NCBI GenBank assembly: GCA_949840955.1
Contig: CATKXV010000009.1
Location: 43,747 to 107,746 of the forward strand
From: an uncultured Anaeroplasmataceae bacterium
GTDB lineage: Bacteria; Bacillota_I; Bacilli_A; Acholeplasmatales; Anaeroplasmataceae
DNA length: 64,000 nt
Direction: 5' to 3'
This document shows positions 31,920-39,901 of the stretch, in pieces. The number at the start of each line of letters is the position of its first letter. Position 1 is the first letter of the stretch. The notes under the pieces were generated by a model. That model searched no databases. It had not been told where the DNA came from and saw only the letters and a list, made by a program, of their open reading frames with translations. The position numbers and the translations under genes are program-made.

Positions 31920-33059
31920 TTAATCCATACGAACAGGTAAAATTAATTGAGTTAAATTAGGCTCCTTTTCACCAGTAAGAACAAAAGGTCTTATGCCTTC
32001 TGAACAATTTAAAGTGATTTCAACTGAATCAAAGCTTCTTAAAGCTTCAACTAAATATCGAGAGGAAAACCCAATCATAATTGGACCATTCATTTGTGTG
32101 TCAATAGGAAGAAGTTCCTCTTGAGCATCTCCTACAGAAGCATTCGTAGTGGAAAGAATAACATTTCTTTCTTCTGTAACAGTTAATTTAATTATACTAT
32201 AAGATAATTCACTTGCTGTCATTTTTTCTCTAGGAGAAAGTAAAGAAACTCTTTCAACAGCATCTAATAATTCATCTTTATTAAATTTTAAACGAATTGG
32301 GAAGGATGGTGGAATTATACGAGAAGTATCTGGATAATTTCCATCTAATAATCTTGTTTGAAATAACACATTTTTAAACTTTACCAAAAGCTTATTCACA
32401 GAAAAATATAAAGAAACATTTTCATTATAGTTATCCATCGCACGAGCTAATTCATCTAAGGATTTATTAGGAATTGTAATATTAAAAGGTCTGTAATTTT
32501 CAATTTCTAAGACAGTTTGAGATAATCTAAAGGAATCTGTAGCTGTAACATTTAGTTTATTTTCATTTAAAGACAAATGAACCCCTGTTAAAATAGGCTT
32601 CTTTTCACTTTGAGCTGTAGCAAAGCTTGTTTGTTTAATTAATGTTTTTATACATTCAGCTGGCAATTCCAATGGATTTTCTAAGGTTACAAAATCAATA
32701 TTAGGATAATCCAAAGGATCCATAATGTGAAGCTTATATTCTCCACGATCCGCCTTGATTAATAAAATTTTATCATCAACTAAGCTTAAGCTTACCTTTT
32801 TAGAATTAATTTTTCGAATGATGTCAATAAAAAATCTACCAGGAACAACGGTTTTTCCAGGAGAATCAATTTGTAAAGAAGCATCTGAAATAAAGGTTTC
32901 AACAGAAATATCTGAGTTGGAAGATGTCATATATAAATCAGAAGCAGTAACCTCCATTTTTATTCCTGTTAAAATAGGCATTGGGCTTTTTGCTGGTAAG
33001 CCTCTAGAAATAACGTTTAAATTTTCAAGCAAAACTTCACGATCAATTGTAAAATTCAT
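31920..33059 (-). CDS. dnaN: DNA polymerase III beta subunit (sliding clamp)
   Basis: Ring-shaped processivity clamp. The 379-residue protein shows three repeats of the clamp fold, with SKSPMPILTGIKMEV near the start, ATDSFRLSQ in the middle and the C-terminal LPVRMD that lines the partner-binding cleft. It lies 147 bases downstream of dnaA. That gap carries an extended -10 (TGGTATAAT, minus strand), a perfect DnaA box and a very AT-rich stretch, so it may have its own promoter and be part of the origin. Confidence 0.98.
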   Translation of the reverse strand: MNFTIDREVLLENLNVISRGLPAKSPMPILTGIKMEVTASDLYMTSSNSDISVETFISDASLQIDSPGKTVVPGRFFIDIIRKINSKKVSLSLVDDKILLIKADRGEYKLHIMDPLDYPNIDFVTLENPLELPAECIKTLIKQTSFATAQSEKKPILTGVHLSLNENKLNVTATDSFRLSQTVLEIENYRPFNITIPNKSLDELARAMDNYNENVSLYFSVNKLLVKFKNVLFQTRLLDGNYPDTSRIIPPSFPIRLKFNKDELLDAVERVSLLSPREKMTASELSYSIIKLTVTEERNVILSTTNASVGDAQEELLPIDTQMNGPIMIGFSSRYLVEALRSFDSVEITLNCSEGIRPFVLTGEKEPNLTQLILPVRMD

Positions 33060-33060
33060 A

Positions 33061-33206
33061 ACGGGACTCCTTTTAAAAAATTATATTTATTAATACTTTA
33101 TTATTATATATATGAGTGTGAATTTGTGGATAAGTCCAAAATACCTCAAAATATCAATAAAATTATACCATATTTTTTTGTGGAAATCTATTTATTTTTC
33201 CACTTT
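33061..33206. other. dnaA-dnaN intergenic origin segment
   Basis: Contains a perfect DnaA box TTATCCACA (33125-33133, minus strand) followed on that strand by about 50 bases of nearly pure A/T, plus a near-match around 33178-33186. In Bacillus subtilis the unwinding element lies in the same place, so this is the likely duplex-unwinding half of a bipartite oriC. The dnaN -10 TATAAT is at 33162-33167. Confidence 0.7.
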
Positions 33207-34520
33207 TTAGATTTTTTTTAAAATTGTATTAATGGCTAATTTTAATTCAGAATTTGTTTTCAATTCCTCCTCAATTTTATTACAACCATTCATTACAGTC
33301 GTATGGTCTCTTCCATTAAAAATCACCCCTATTTTTGAATATGTAAAACCATAATGTGTTTTTAAAATATACATTGCAATATGTCTTGGAAGGACATACT
33401 TTGCATTCCTAGATTTTCCTAATAAATCAGCAGTGCTAATACTATAAGTATTAGAAATTACACTTAATGCAGCTTCATGGTTGCCTTTTTCTTGAACCTT
33501 TTGAGCTTTAATTAAAACCTCCAAGGCCTCCTTAGCAAGCTCTAGGGTTGGTTCCTTATTATAGATTTCACAGTACCATAATACACGATTTAATCCGCCC
33601 TCTAATTCTCTTACATTATCCACAAAATTTTCAGCAATAAAAGTTAATATTTTTCCATCCATTTGCTTATTTGAATTTTCCGCAAGCTTTCTTTTTAAAA
33701 TATTAACTCTTTGTTCTAAATCAGGCTGTTGAATATCCACACTAATTCCCATTTGAAATCTAGAAGTTAAACGATCCATAATTCCTGTAAGCTTTTTTGC
33801 AGGACAATCTGAGGTTATTACAATTTGTTTTTGTCTTCCAATTAAATCATTAAATAATTTAAAAAATTCATGCTGGGTTTTATTCGCATTTGCTAGCATT
33901 TGAATATCATCCACCAGCAATACATCTAGGTTTTCATATTTTTCAATAAAGGCTTCCATATGATTGGATTGGACAGCTCTTCCATAATCCGCAACATAAT
34001 CTGATGCCTGAATATATAAAATATTACTATTTAAGTCATTTTCATTGATTTGATTTCCAATTGCATGCATTAAATGTGTTTTCCCAAGACCAACTCCCCC
34101 AAAAATATATAGTGGGTTTGCTATCGTTCCAGGCTGATCAGCAACCTTTAAGCTCGTAAAATAGCTTAAACGATTGGATTCCCCTACAACAAGAGATTCA
34201 AAGGTAAAATTATTTCTTAGATTATTTTTGTTTAATTTAATTTGCTTCATTGGCTGCTTAGGCTTTATTTCTCCCTCACAAACAAATTTAAATTTTACTC
34301 TTTGTTCTGTCAAATTAGCAACAATTTCTCCTATCCGTCTTGCATATAAATTATTAATTCTAGTTTTTATATAAGTAGAAGGAGTTAGGACATAAATTAC
34401 TCCATTTTCGCATTGTAAAACTTTTTTTACATTAGAAAAGGTTTCATTAAAAGTTTCCTCTGCTAAAGCCTGTGATAATTTGTCTCTTGTTTGATTCCAT
34501 AAGTCTTGATATAAATCCAT
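33207..34520 (-). CDS. dnaA: Chromosomal replication initiator DnaA
   Basis: AAA+ ATPase that opens the origin. The 437-residue protein has domain I at the N-terminus (DLYQDLWNQTRDKL), a short linker, Walker A IFGGVGLGKTHLMHAIGN near residue 150, Walker B VLLVDDIQML and the domain IV signature VFNGRDHTTVMNGCNKIE that reads the DnaA box. Length is typical. Its promoter on the minus strand is TTGTCA (34567-34572), 16 bases, TATCAT (34545-34550). The ribosome site is the unusual GTGGGTG. Confidence 0.98.
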   Translation of the reverse strand: MDLYQDLWNQTRDKLSQALAEETFNETFSNVKKVLQCENGVIYVLTPSTYIKTRINNLYARRIGEIVANLTEQRVKFKFVCEGEIKPKQPMKQIKLNKNNLRNNFTFESLVVGESNRLSYFTSLKVADQPGTIANPLYIFGGVGLGKTHLMHAIGNQINENDLNSNILYIQASDYVADYGRAVQSNHMEAFIEKYENLDVLLVDDIQMLANANKTQHEFFKLFNDLIGRQKQIVITSDCPAKKLTGIMDRLTSRFQMGISVDIQQPDLEQRVNILKRKLAENSNKQMDGKILTFIAENFVDNVRELEGGLNRVLWYCEIYNKEPTLELAKEALEVLIKAQKVQEKGNHEAALSVISNTYSISTADLLGKSRNAKYVLPRHIAMYILKTHYGFTYSKIGVIFNGRDHTTVMNGCNKIEEELKTNSELKLAINTILKKI

Positions 34521-34544
34521 AATATAACACCCACATTCTTAAAT

Positions 34545-34572
34545 ATGATAGCATAAATTAAAAATTTGACAA
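34545..34572 (-). promoter_or_regulatory. dnaA promoter
   Basis: TTGTCA and TATCAT with a 16-base spacer, minus strand. It is next to the DnaA box cluster, so autoregulation by DnaA is likely. Confidence 0.7.
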
Positions 34573-34579
34573 GAATTAT

Positions 34580-34732
34580 TTTTCCACAAAAAATGTGGAT
34601 AACTTTTTAAAAAATTACATTAAATTATAGGAAAATGTGGATAAGTCTATAAAAAAACGGCTATTTTTAGCCAAATTTTTGGTTTTTTCTACAAAACTAC
34701 TCGTGGATAAAAACGTAGATAAGTTATCCACA
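34580..34732. other. oriC: oriC DnaA-box cluster
   Basis: Perfect boxes TGTGGATAA at 34594-34602 and 34636-34644 and TTATCCACA at 34724-34732. Weaker boxes lie at about 34580 (TTTTCCACA), 34702-34710 (CGTGGATAA) and 34714-34722. Between rpmH and dnaA, this is the classical Firmicute origin position, and gene direction switches here. Confidence 0.9.
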
Positions 34733-34810
34733 AAAACAAGAAAATTTTAAACATTTTTATAAAAAAAATATTTTTAAAAAATTGAAACTAGAGAAATATG
34801 AAAAAAATAT

Positions 34811-34839
34811 TTGACAAGTATATGCTTTTTTGCTAGAAT
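34811..34839 (+). promoter_or_regulatory. rpmH promoter
   Basis: TTGACA (34811-34816), 17-base spacer, TAGAAT (34834-34839); a near-consensus vegetative promoter for rpmH-rnpA. Confidence 0.88.
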
Positions 34840-34877
34840 TATATAGCATGGTTTCGTAAGAAAGGTAGGTATGAAAT

Positions 34878-35012
34878 ATGAAAAGAACTTATCAACCTAA
34901 TAAACGTAAAAGAAAAGTTACGCATGGCTTCCGTGCGAGAATGGCAACTAAAAATGGTCGTCATGTTTTAGCTCGTAGACGTAAAAAAGGTAGAAAACAA
35001 TTAACTGTATAA
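34878..35012 (+). CDS. rpmH: 50S ribosomal protein L34
   Basis: A 44-residue, very basic ribosomal protein starting [18 protein letters not shown] and ending [10 protein letters not shown], exactly the family's length. It is the first gene right of the origin in the conserved rpmH-rnpA-yidC-jag order. The start follows AAAGGTAGGT. An upstream overlapping ATG at 34871 is in another frame and is not used. Confidence 0.98.
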   Translation: MKRTYQPNKRKRKVTHGFRARMATKNGRHVLARRRKKGRKQLTV

Positions 35013-35037
35013 TTTCATAATAAATTTTGACAAAACT

Positions 35038-35084
35038 CGTACAACCAGATCATAAAATAATTAGAATAGGTTGTACGTTTTTGT
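35038..35084 (+). terminator. Terminator or attenuator between rpmH and rnpA
   Basis: Nine-base stem CGTACAACC/GGTTGTACG with a 22-base loop followed by TTTTTG. It probably lets only part of the rpmH transcripts continue into rnpA. Confidence 0.75.
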
Positions 35085-35111
35085 TTATTATAAATCTACA
35101 GGAGCAAATCT

Positions 35112-35480
35112 ATGAAAAAACAATATCGCGTAAAGAAGAGTAAGGAAATAGAGGCAATACTGAAATATCATAAATTTTCAAGCAATCCTTATTTTACATT
35201 ATATATTAAAGAAAACCACGAAACCAATCATTTTCGATATGCGATGAGTGTAGGAAAAAAAATAGGTAATGCTGTAGTGAGAAATAAAATAAAACGTCAA
35301 ATCCGGTCTATTGTTCGCAAATTAACAATACATTCCAATTATGATGTTTTTATTGTTGCTAGAGAAAAGATAAAAACCATTTCCTATCAAAAAATGGAAA
35401 CAGAGCTACTTTATCTCTTTAAAAAGCAAAGATTACTTGTGAAAGGAGAAAATAATGATTCAATTTATAAACAGACATAA
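35112..35480 (+). CDS. rnpA: Ribonuclease P protein component
   Basis: Basic protein that helps the RNase P RNA bind pre-tRNA. The 122-residue protein has the central RNR signature AVVRNKIKRQIRSIVRKL and the FRYAMSVGKKIGNAV strand. The start follows AGGAG. Its last 26 bases overlap the yidC start in another frame, giving translational coupling. Confidence 0.95.
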   Translation: MKKQYRVKKSKEIEAILKYHKFSSNPYFTLYIKENHETNHFRYAMSVGKKIGNAVVRNKIKRQIRSIVRKLTIHSNYDVFIVAREKIKTISYQKMETELLYLFKKQRLLVKGENNDSIYKQT

Positions 35481-36447
35481 ACATAAAATCATTATGCTAG
35501 GATTTTTATTTGTTTTATTATTTGGATTGACAAGCTGTAGAACAAATTCAAATGTATGGACGACAAGACCATATGTAGATGGTTGGGCAGGATATTCTCA
35601 GGATTTTAAATTTGATTCTTCTTGGGAGGCTATGTGGGGCTGGCCTGTTTCAATTTTATCATGGCCTATTGCTTGGATATGTTCGAATATAGGTAAAGGT
35701 TTAGGAAATTCCTTCTTTTGGGGTATTTTATTTACAACATTAATTGTTAGAACACTTGCATGGCCTATTTATTCAAAGCAAAATAGTATGAGTTTAAAAA
35801 TGACTCTAATGCAACCAGAAATTAATAGACTTCAAAGAAAATATGGAAATCGAAAGGATCCTCAATCCCAGCAGCAAATGCAAATGGAAATGATGAAAAT
35901 TTATAAAAAATATAAGGTAAATCCATTAGGCTGTATTTTACCTATGTTTATTCAATTTCCTATATTTATGGCAATGTATGAGGTTGTACGTCGTATTAAT
36001 GCCACTACCTCTGTTACAATTCAAGGTGTAGAGGTTGTACAATATGGTACCTTTGCCTTGCAAAATACAAAAATGTTTAATTTTTTTGAATTAAATACAT
36101 CTTTCTTTGAAGCCACAGCAATTCAAGATAAGATTTTTGCGGTTGTATTAGCTATTGGTTTTGGAGCTTTAACAATTTTATCGCAAAAATTAGCACAAAG
36201 AAAACCTAAATATGTAAAGGATTATAATAAAAGAGCTGCAAATTCCCAACAGGAGCAGCAGCAAAAGCAAATGAAGATGATGAATTATGTTATGACGATA
36301 ATGTTTGTATTTATGGCTTTATCATCTACATCTTTAGCATTATATTGGTTAATTGGTGCTATATATCAGCTTTTCCAAAGTTTTGTAGGACGTAAACTGA
36401 ATGAAATAAATTATTACAAGGCTCAAAAAAAGAGTACAGTAATATAG
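35455..36447 (+). CDS. yidC: Membrane protein insertase YidC (SpoIIIJ)
   Basis: Inserts and folds membrane proteins, alone or with Sec. The 330-residue protein has a lipoprotein signal (GLTSC, Cys28) and five membrane helices, typical of Gram-positive YidC. The groove arginine is in FFWGILFTTLIVRTLAW. A basic C-terminal segment (KQMKMMNY, then RKLNEINYYKAQKKS) follows. In spore formers this copy is also needed for sigma-G activity. It overlaps rnpA and is followed by jag after five bases. Confidence 0.96.
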   Translation: MIQFINRHKHKIIMLGFLFVLLFGLTSCRTNSNVWTTRPYVDGWAGYSQDFKFDSSWEAMWGWPVSILSWPIAWICSNIGKGLGNSFFWGILFTTLIVRTLAWPIYSKQNSMSLKMTLMQPEINRLQRKYGNRKDPQSQQQMQMEMMKIYKKYKVNPLGCILPMFIQFPIFMAMYEVVRRINATTSVTIQGVEVVQYGTFALQNTKMFNFFELNTSFFEATAIQDKIFAVVLAIGFGALTILSQKLAQRKPKYVKDYNKRAANSQQEQQQKQMKMMNYVMTIMFVFMALSSTSLALYWLIGAIYQLFQSFVGRKLNEINYYKAQKKSTVI

Positions 36448-36458
36448 GAGGTATGCTT

Positions 36459-37061
36459 ATGCAAAAAAAGATAGAAATTATTGCAAAATCTCAAGAAGAA
36501 GCTCTAGCAGAAGCTGTTAAAAGACTTCATATATCTAGTGATAAAATCTTTATTAATGTTTTAGGTGAATTGCCAGAAGGATTAAACTGTGAAGCCTTGG
36601 TAGATGTAAATCTAACATTAGAAGGAAAAAAATATTTAGAAAATATATTGAAAGCCTTAAATATAGGATATCAGATTGAAGCTCGTTCTGTTGGTGATTC
36701 TCAAATTTATTTTAATATTGATAGTAATGAAAATCCACTATTAATAGGAATTAAAGGAAAAACTTTAGATGCTTTTCAAATATTAGTACGTACCTTAATT
36801 TCTTCTTATACAAAAGAAAAAATCATTTCTACTTTAGATATTGGTGCTTACAAAAGCAATCGTGCTCATCAATTAGAAATTCTTGCAACTAAGACGGCAA
36901 AAGAGGTTGCAAAAACAAAAATAAGTGTAAAACTAAAGCCAATGAATTCCTATGAACGTAGAGTAATTCATGAAAAGTTAAGTGAGTGGCGTGATGTGTA
37001 TACAGAATCCGAGGGAGAAGGAGAAAATCGCGCAATAGTAATTAAAGCAAAGAATGCTTAA
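36459..37061 (+). CDS. jag: RNA-binding protein Jag/KhpB
   Basis: A roughly 200-residue protein with a Jag N-terminal domain (EIIAKSQEEALAEAVKRL), a KH domain (LLIGIKGKTLDAFQ, GxxG loop) and an R3H domain (NSYERRVIHEKLSEW). It partners with KhpA and affects cell-division and envelope mRNAs. AGGAGGT lies six bases before this ATG, so it is preferred over the ATG at 36453. It closes the rpmH-rnpA-yidC-jag set. Confidence 0.94.
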   Translation: MQKKIEIIAKSQEEALAEAVKRLHISSDKIFINVLGELPEGLNCEALVDVNLTLEGKKYLENILKALNIGYQIEARSVGDSQIYFNIDSNENPLLIGIKGKTLDAFQILVRTLISSYTKEKIISTLDIGAYKSNRAHQLEILATKTAKEVAKTKISVKLKPMNSYERRVIHEKLSEWRDVYTESEGEGENRAIVIKAKNA

Positions 37062-37076
37062 CTAAAATAATAAAAA

Positions 37077-37115
37077 CCAAAATGTATTGAAATATCAATG
37101 TATTTTGGCTTTTAT
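37077..37115 (+). terminator. jag terminator
   Basis: Thirteen-base stem CCAAAATGTATTG/CAATGTATTTTGG including G-U pairs, then CTTTTATTGCTTTTT. It lies between convergent jag and gerQ and may serve both. Confidence 0.82.
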
Positions 37116-37136
37116 TGCTTTTTCATTTAAGAAGAA

Positions 37137-37481
37137 TTATTTTGTTTGTTGATATGGATAATAGTAATTTATTTCCTCATCAAATGTTACATAATCTAGA
37201 TATATTGTGAGTAATAAATATCGCATATTATTTGTTGGATCTGAGATAATAATGTGATCTTTACCAGCAGCTTCGAGTTTACCCTTAAAAATTTTAGAAC
37301 CCCATTGTGAATTTTCAAAATTCATATAAACAGAAACTGTTTTTCCTAAATTTAAACGTAAGATGTTTTCAATATAGGATTGCTCATCAGACATATCGGC
37401 GGTTTGTTGTTGATATGGATAGTATCCTCCCTGATAGCCTCCACCATAATAGCCATAAGGATTTGGGTAAAAATAATTCAT
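37137..37481 (-). CDS. gerQ: Spore coat protein GerQ
   Basis: A 114-residue protein with a Tyr/Gly/Gln-rich N-terminus (NPYGYYGGGYQGGYYPYQQQ) and the GerQ core YIENILRLNLGKTVSVYMNFE, AAGKDHIIISDP, YLLLTIYLDYVTFDEEI. GerQ is a coat protein required for CwlJ localisation and function in germination. The frame could extend to 37535, but the ATG at 37481 has AAAGGA eight bases upstream. It follows cwlJ after 14 bases, the same pair as in Bacillus, which strongly supports sporulation. Confidence 0.93.
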   Translation of the reverse strand: MNYFYPNPYGYYGGGYQGGYYPYQQQTADMSDEQSYIENILRLNLGKTVSVYMNFENSQWGSKIFKGKLEAAGKDHIIISDPTNNMRYLLLTIYLDYVTFDEEINYYYPYQQTK

Positions 37482-37495
37482 ATAATTTTCCTTTC

Positions 37496-37924
37496 TTAAT
37501 AACAATTTTCGTTTGAACTTGGAGCATAAAAGCAATGCTGCTTATAGGTTCCACTATGTTGTTGATTCCACCAAGTGCTTCTACATTCTTCTCCATGAGG
37601 ATTATAGAACCATAAAGCATTTGTTGCTGGATGAAATTTTTCACCTTCTAGAATACGTTTTGCTAGTTTTTTATCCTGAGAGCGTGCTGCTTGATAAAAA
37701 TAACCTTTAGAGGTAGCCTCAAAACCACCAGGCTTTTGCATAACTGCTTTTTCTACAGTATTTATTTTTTTGAAATCCAAACAGTTTGCTACAGCACGAT
37801 TCACACAAACATTTCCTACCAAAAGCATGCCCATTTGTCCTTCGCCTTCAGCTTCTGCCCTCATTAATCTAGCTAATAATTGTAATTCCTTGTCGGTATA
37901 TGCTATTCTTGCCAGTCGAATCAC
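37496..37924 (-). CDS. cwlJ: Spore cortex-lytic cell wall hydrolase CwlJ
   Basis: Hydrolyses cortex peptidoglycan during germination. The 142-residue protein has the SleB/CwlJ catalytic core: LLARLMRAEAEGEGQMGMLLVGNVCVNR with the catalytic Glu, then NALWFYNPHG and a C-terminal CFYAPS. There is no signal peptide, as in Bacillus CwlJ. The start is uncertain: the frame opens with GTG directly after AAGGA, which leaves no normal ribosome spacing, so initiation may use a nearby non-ATG codon. It is co-oriented with gerQ, opposite to neighbouring genes. Confidence 0.92.
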   Translation of the reverse strand: MIRLARIAYTDKELQLLARLMRAEAEGEGQMGMLLVGNVCVNRAVANCLDFKKINTVEKAVMQKPGGFEATSKGYFYQAARSQDKKLAKRILEGEKFHPATNALWFYNPHGEECRSTWWNQQHSGTYKQHCFYAPSSNENCY

Positions 37925-37986
37925 TCCTTACACTTAACCATATGTAAAGTATAAAAAAAATATAACAGAAAAATAAAAAATAAAAA

Positions 37987-38014
37987 TTGACTTTTTATAG
38001 TTTTGGTATAAAAT
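37987..38014 (+). promoter_or_regulatory. asnS promoter
   Basis: TTGACT (37987-37992), 16 bases, TAAAAT (38009-38014), just upstream of the T-box leader. Confidence 0.72.
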
Positions 38015-38020
38015 AAGAAT

Positions 38021-38256
38021 ATACATATAAAGCAATGAAGAGGATTGTTCTGCTTAAAAATTATTTTTAGAGAGTCTATGTTTGGTGAAAATAGATAATA
38101 AGAAAGTAGAATGAAACACCTTGGAGTTATGGAAGAAATTGAGTAGAACCATACGTGATTCCAGCGTTAATGGAATAGAGTGCTATAGACATAGTCTATA
38201 GAATTAAGGTGGTACCACGGTTATTTCGTCCTTAGCATTAACTAAGGATTTTTTTA
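38021..38256 (+). promoter_or_regulatory. T-box leader (asparagine specific)
   Basis: The conserved T-box AAGGTGGTACCACGG is at 38206-38220 and is followed by a terminator (TCCTTAG/CTAAGGA, then seven T, 38229-38255). A stem III (TATAGAC/GTCTATA) lies at 38183-38200. A specifier AAC is seen in GAATGAAACACC at 38115-38117, which fits asparagine. Uncharged tRNA-Asn should pair with the T-box, block the terminator and turn asnS on. The specifier position is read by eye. Confidence 0.93.
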
Positions 38257-38273
38257 TTATTTAGGAGGAATTT

Positions 38274-39656
38274 ATGAGAACAAAAGTAAAACAATTATTT
38301 TTAAACAAAGAAGCCTATGAGGAAAAACAAATCACGATTATGGGTTGGGTAAAAACGAATCGTGCTCAAGCTCAATTTGGTTTTTTAAATGTAAATGATG
38401 GAACCTATTTTGATAATATACAGGTTGTATATGATGAAAAGTTAGATAATTTTGATGAAATTTCAAAATTTAGGGTAGGAATGTCTGTTAAAATTGAAGG
38501 TGTAGTAAAACTAACTCCTCAAATGAAACAGCCTTTAGAACTTCATGCGGTTTGTATAGAAATGCTAGGAGATTGTCCTGAGGATTATCCGATTCAACCT
38601 AAGCGTCATACAAGAGAATTTTTAAGAGATGTTGCTCATTTGAGACCAAGAACTAATTTATTTCATGCTGTTTTTCGGATAAGAAGTGTAGCAGCAATGG
38701 CAATTCATCGTTATTTTCAGGACAATGGCTATCTATATGTTCATACACCCTTGATTACTTGTGCAGATTGTGAAGGCTCTGATCAAATGTTCAAAATTTC
38801 TACATTAGATTTAAAAAATTTACCTATGGCCGAAGGAAAGGTTGATTTTACAAAGGATTTATTTGGTAAACAAGCCTTTATTACAGGCTCAGGACAGCTT
38901 CATGGGGAAACATTTGCTATGGCATTTAGTGATATATATACCTTTGGACCAACCTTTAGAACAGAAAATTCAAATACAAAAACGCATGCCAATGAATTTT
39001 GGATGATTGAACCTGAAATGGCCTTCTGCGATTTAGAAGGACTTATGGATATTGAGGAAGAAATGCTGAAATATGTTGTAAATTATGTTTTAAAGGAGTG
39101 TCCCCTTGAAATTGATTTTTGTGATCAATTTGTAGCTAAAGGCTTAAAGGATAAATTGAATCATCTATTAAACTCTAAGTTTGTAAGAATTACTCATCAT
39201 GAGGTAATTGATTTATTGAAAAAGTCCAACAATAAATGGGAATTTTTACCAAGTTATGAGGATGATATTGCAAAAGAGCATGAAAAATACATCACAGAAT
39301 ATTTTAATGGTCCTGTTTTTATTACAAATTGGCCTAAGGATATCAAAGCATATTATATGAAATTGAATTCTGATGGAAAAACAGTAGCTGCCGTGGATTT
39401 GGTTGTCCCTCAGGCAGGAGAACTTATGGGTGGTTCTCAAAGAGAGGAAGATTTAGAAAAATTATTAAATCGTATGTCCGAAATGCATGTAGATTCTAAA
39501 GAAATTGATTGGTATTTAGATACAAGAAGATATGGTGGATGTATTCATTCAGGATTTGGTATGGGTTTTGAAAGACTGGTTATGTATTTAACAGGAATTG
39601 AAAATATTAGAGATGCTATTCCTTTTCCAAGAACACCAAAAAATTGTGAATTTTAA
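38274..39656 (+). CDS. asnS: Asparagine--tRNA ligase
   Basis: Charges tRNA-Asn. The 460-residue class II enzyme has the N-terminal OB anticodon-binding domain (ITIMGWVKTNRAQAQFGFLNVNDG), motif 2 TFRTENSNTKTHANEFWMIEPEM and motif 3 GCIHSGFGMGFERLVMYLTG. The NTKTHANEFWM sequence favours AsnS over AspS. It has AGGAGG before the start and a T-box leader upstream, so it is induced by asparagine shortage. Confidence 0.97.
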   Translation: MRTKVKQLFLNKEAYEEKQITIMGWVKTNRAQAQFGFLNVNDGTYFDNIQVVYDEKLDNFDEISKFRVGMSVKIEGVVKLTPQMKQPLELHAVCIEMLGDCPEDYPIQPKRHTREFLRDVAHLRPRTNLFHAVFRIRSVAAMAIHRYFQDNGYLYVHTPLITCADCEGSDQMFKISTLDLKNLPMAEGKVDFTKDLFGKQAFITGSGQLHGETFAMAFSDIYTFGPTFRTENSNTKTHANEFWMIEPEMAFCDLEGLMDIEEEMLKYVVNYVLKECPLEIDFCDQFVAKGLKDKLNHLLNSKFVRITHHEVIDLLKKSNNKWEFLPSYEDDIAKEHEKYITEYFNGPVFITNWPKDIKAYYMKLNSDGKTVAAVDLVVPQAGELMGGSQREEDLEKLLNRMSEMHVDSKEIDWYLDTRRYGGCIHSGFGMGFERLVMYLTGIENIRDAIPFPRTPKNCEF

Positions 39657-39667
39657 GATTATTTATG

Positions 39668-39695
39668 AAGTCCTTTCGTTAGAAAGGGCTTTAAT
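39668..39695 (+). terminator. asnS terminator
   Basis: Ten-base stem AAGTCCTTTC/GAAAGGGCTT with loop GTTA; the U-tract is weak (TTAATTATT). Confidence 0.68.
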
Positions 39696-39793
39696 TATTA
39701 CCAAAATTTACAAATTATTTTTTTATTCTAAAATTTTATAAAAAAACTTTGTTAAAAATGCTTTTTTCTATTTCTTTTTTTTGGTTGCTATGT

Positions 39794-39881
39794 TACAATA
39801 AAGTTATAAAGAATTTTTTATTTTTATTTACTCATGTTAAATGTATGGTTAGGTAAAATAAATGAAATTTTCTTAAGAAAA
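39794..39881 (+). promoter_or_regulatory. ABC operon promoter region with a palindrome
   Basis: An extended -10 TGTTACAAT (TACAAT at 39794-39799) is followed by a 14-base perfect palindrome TTTTCTTAAGAAAA (39868-39881) 20 bases before the ATPase start. The palindrome could be an operator; it does not match the CcpA cre consensus. Confidence 0.5.
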
Positions 39882-39901
39882 ACAAAATAAGGGGTTTAAA
39901 A

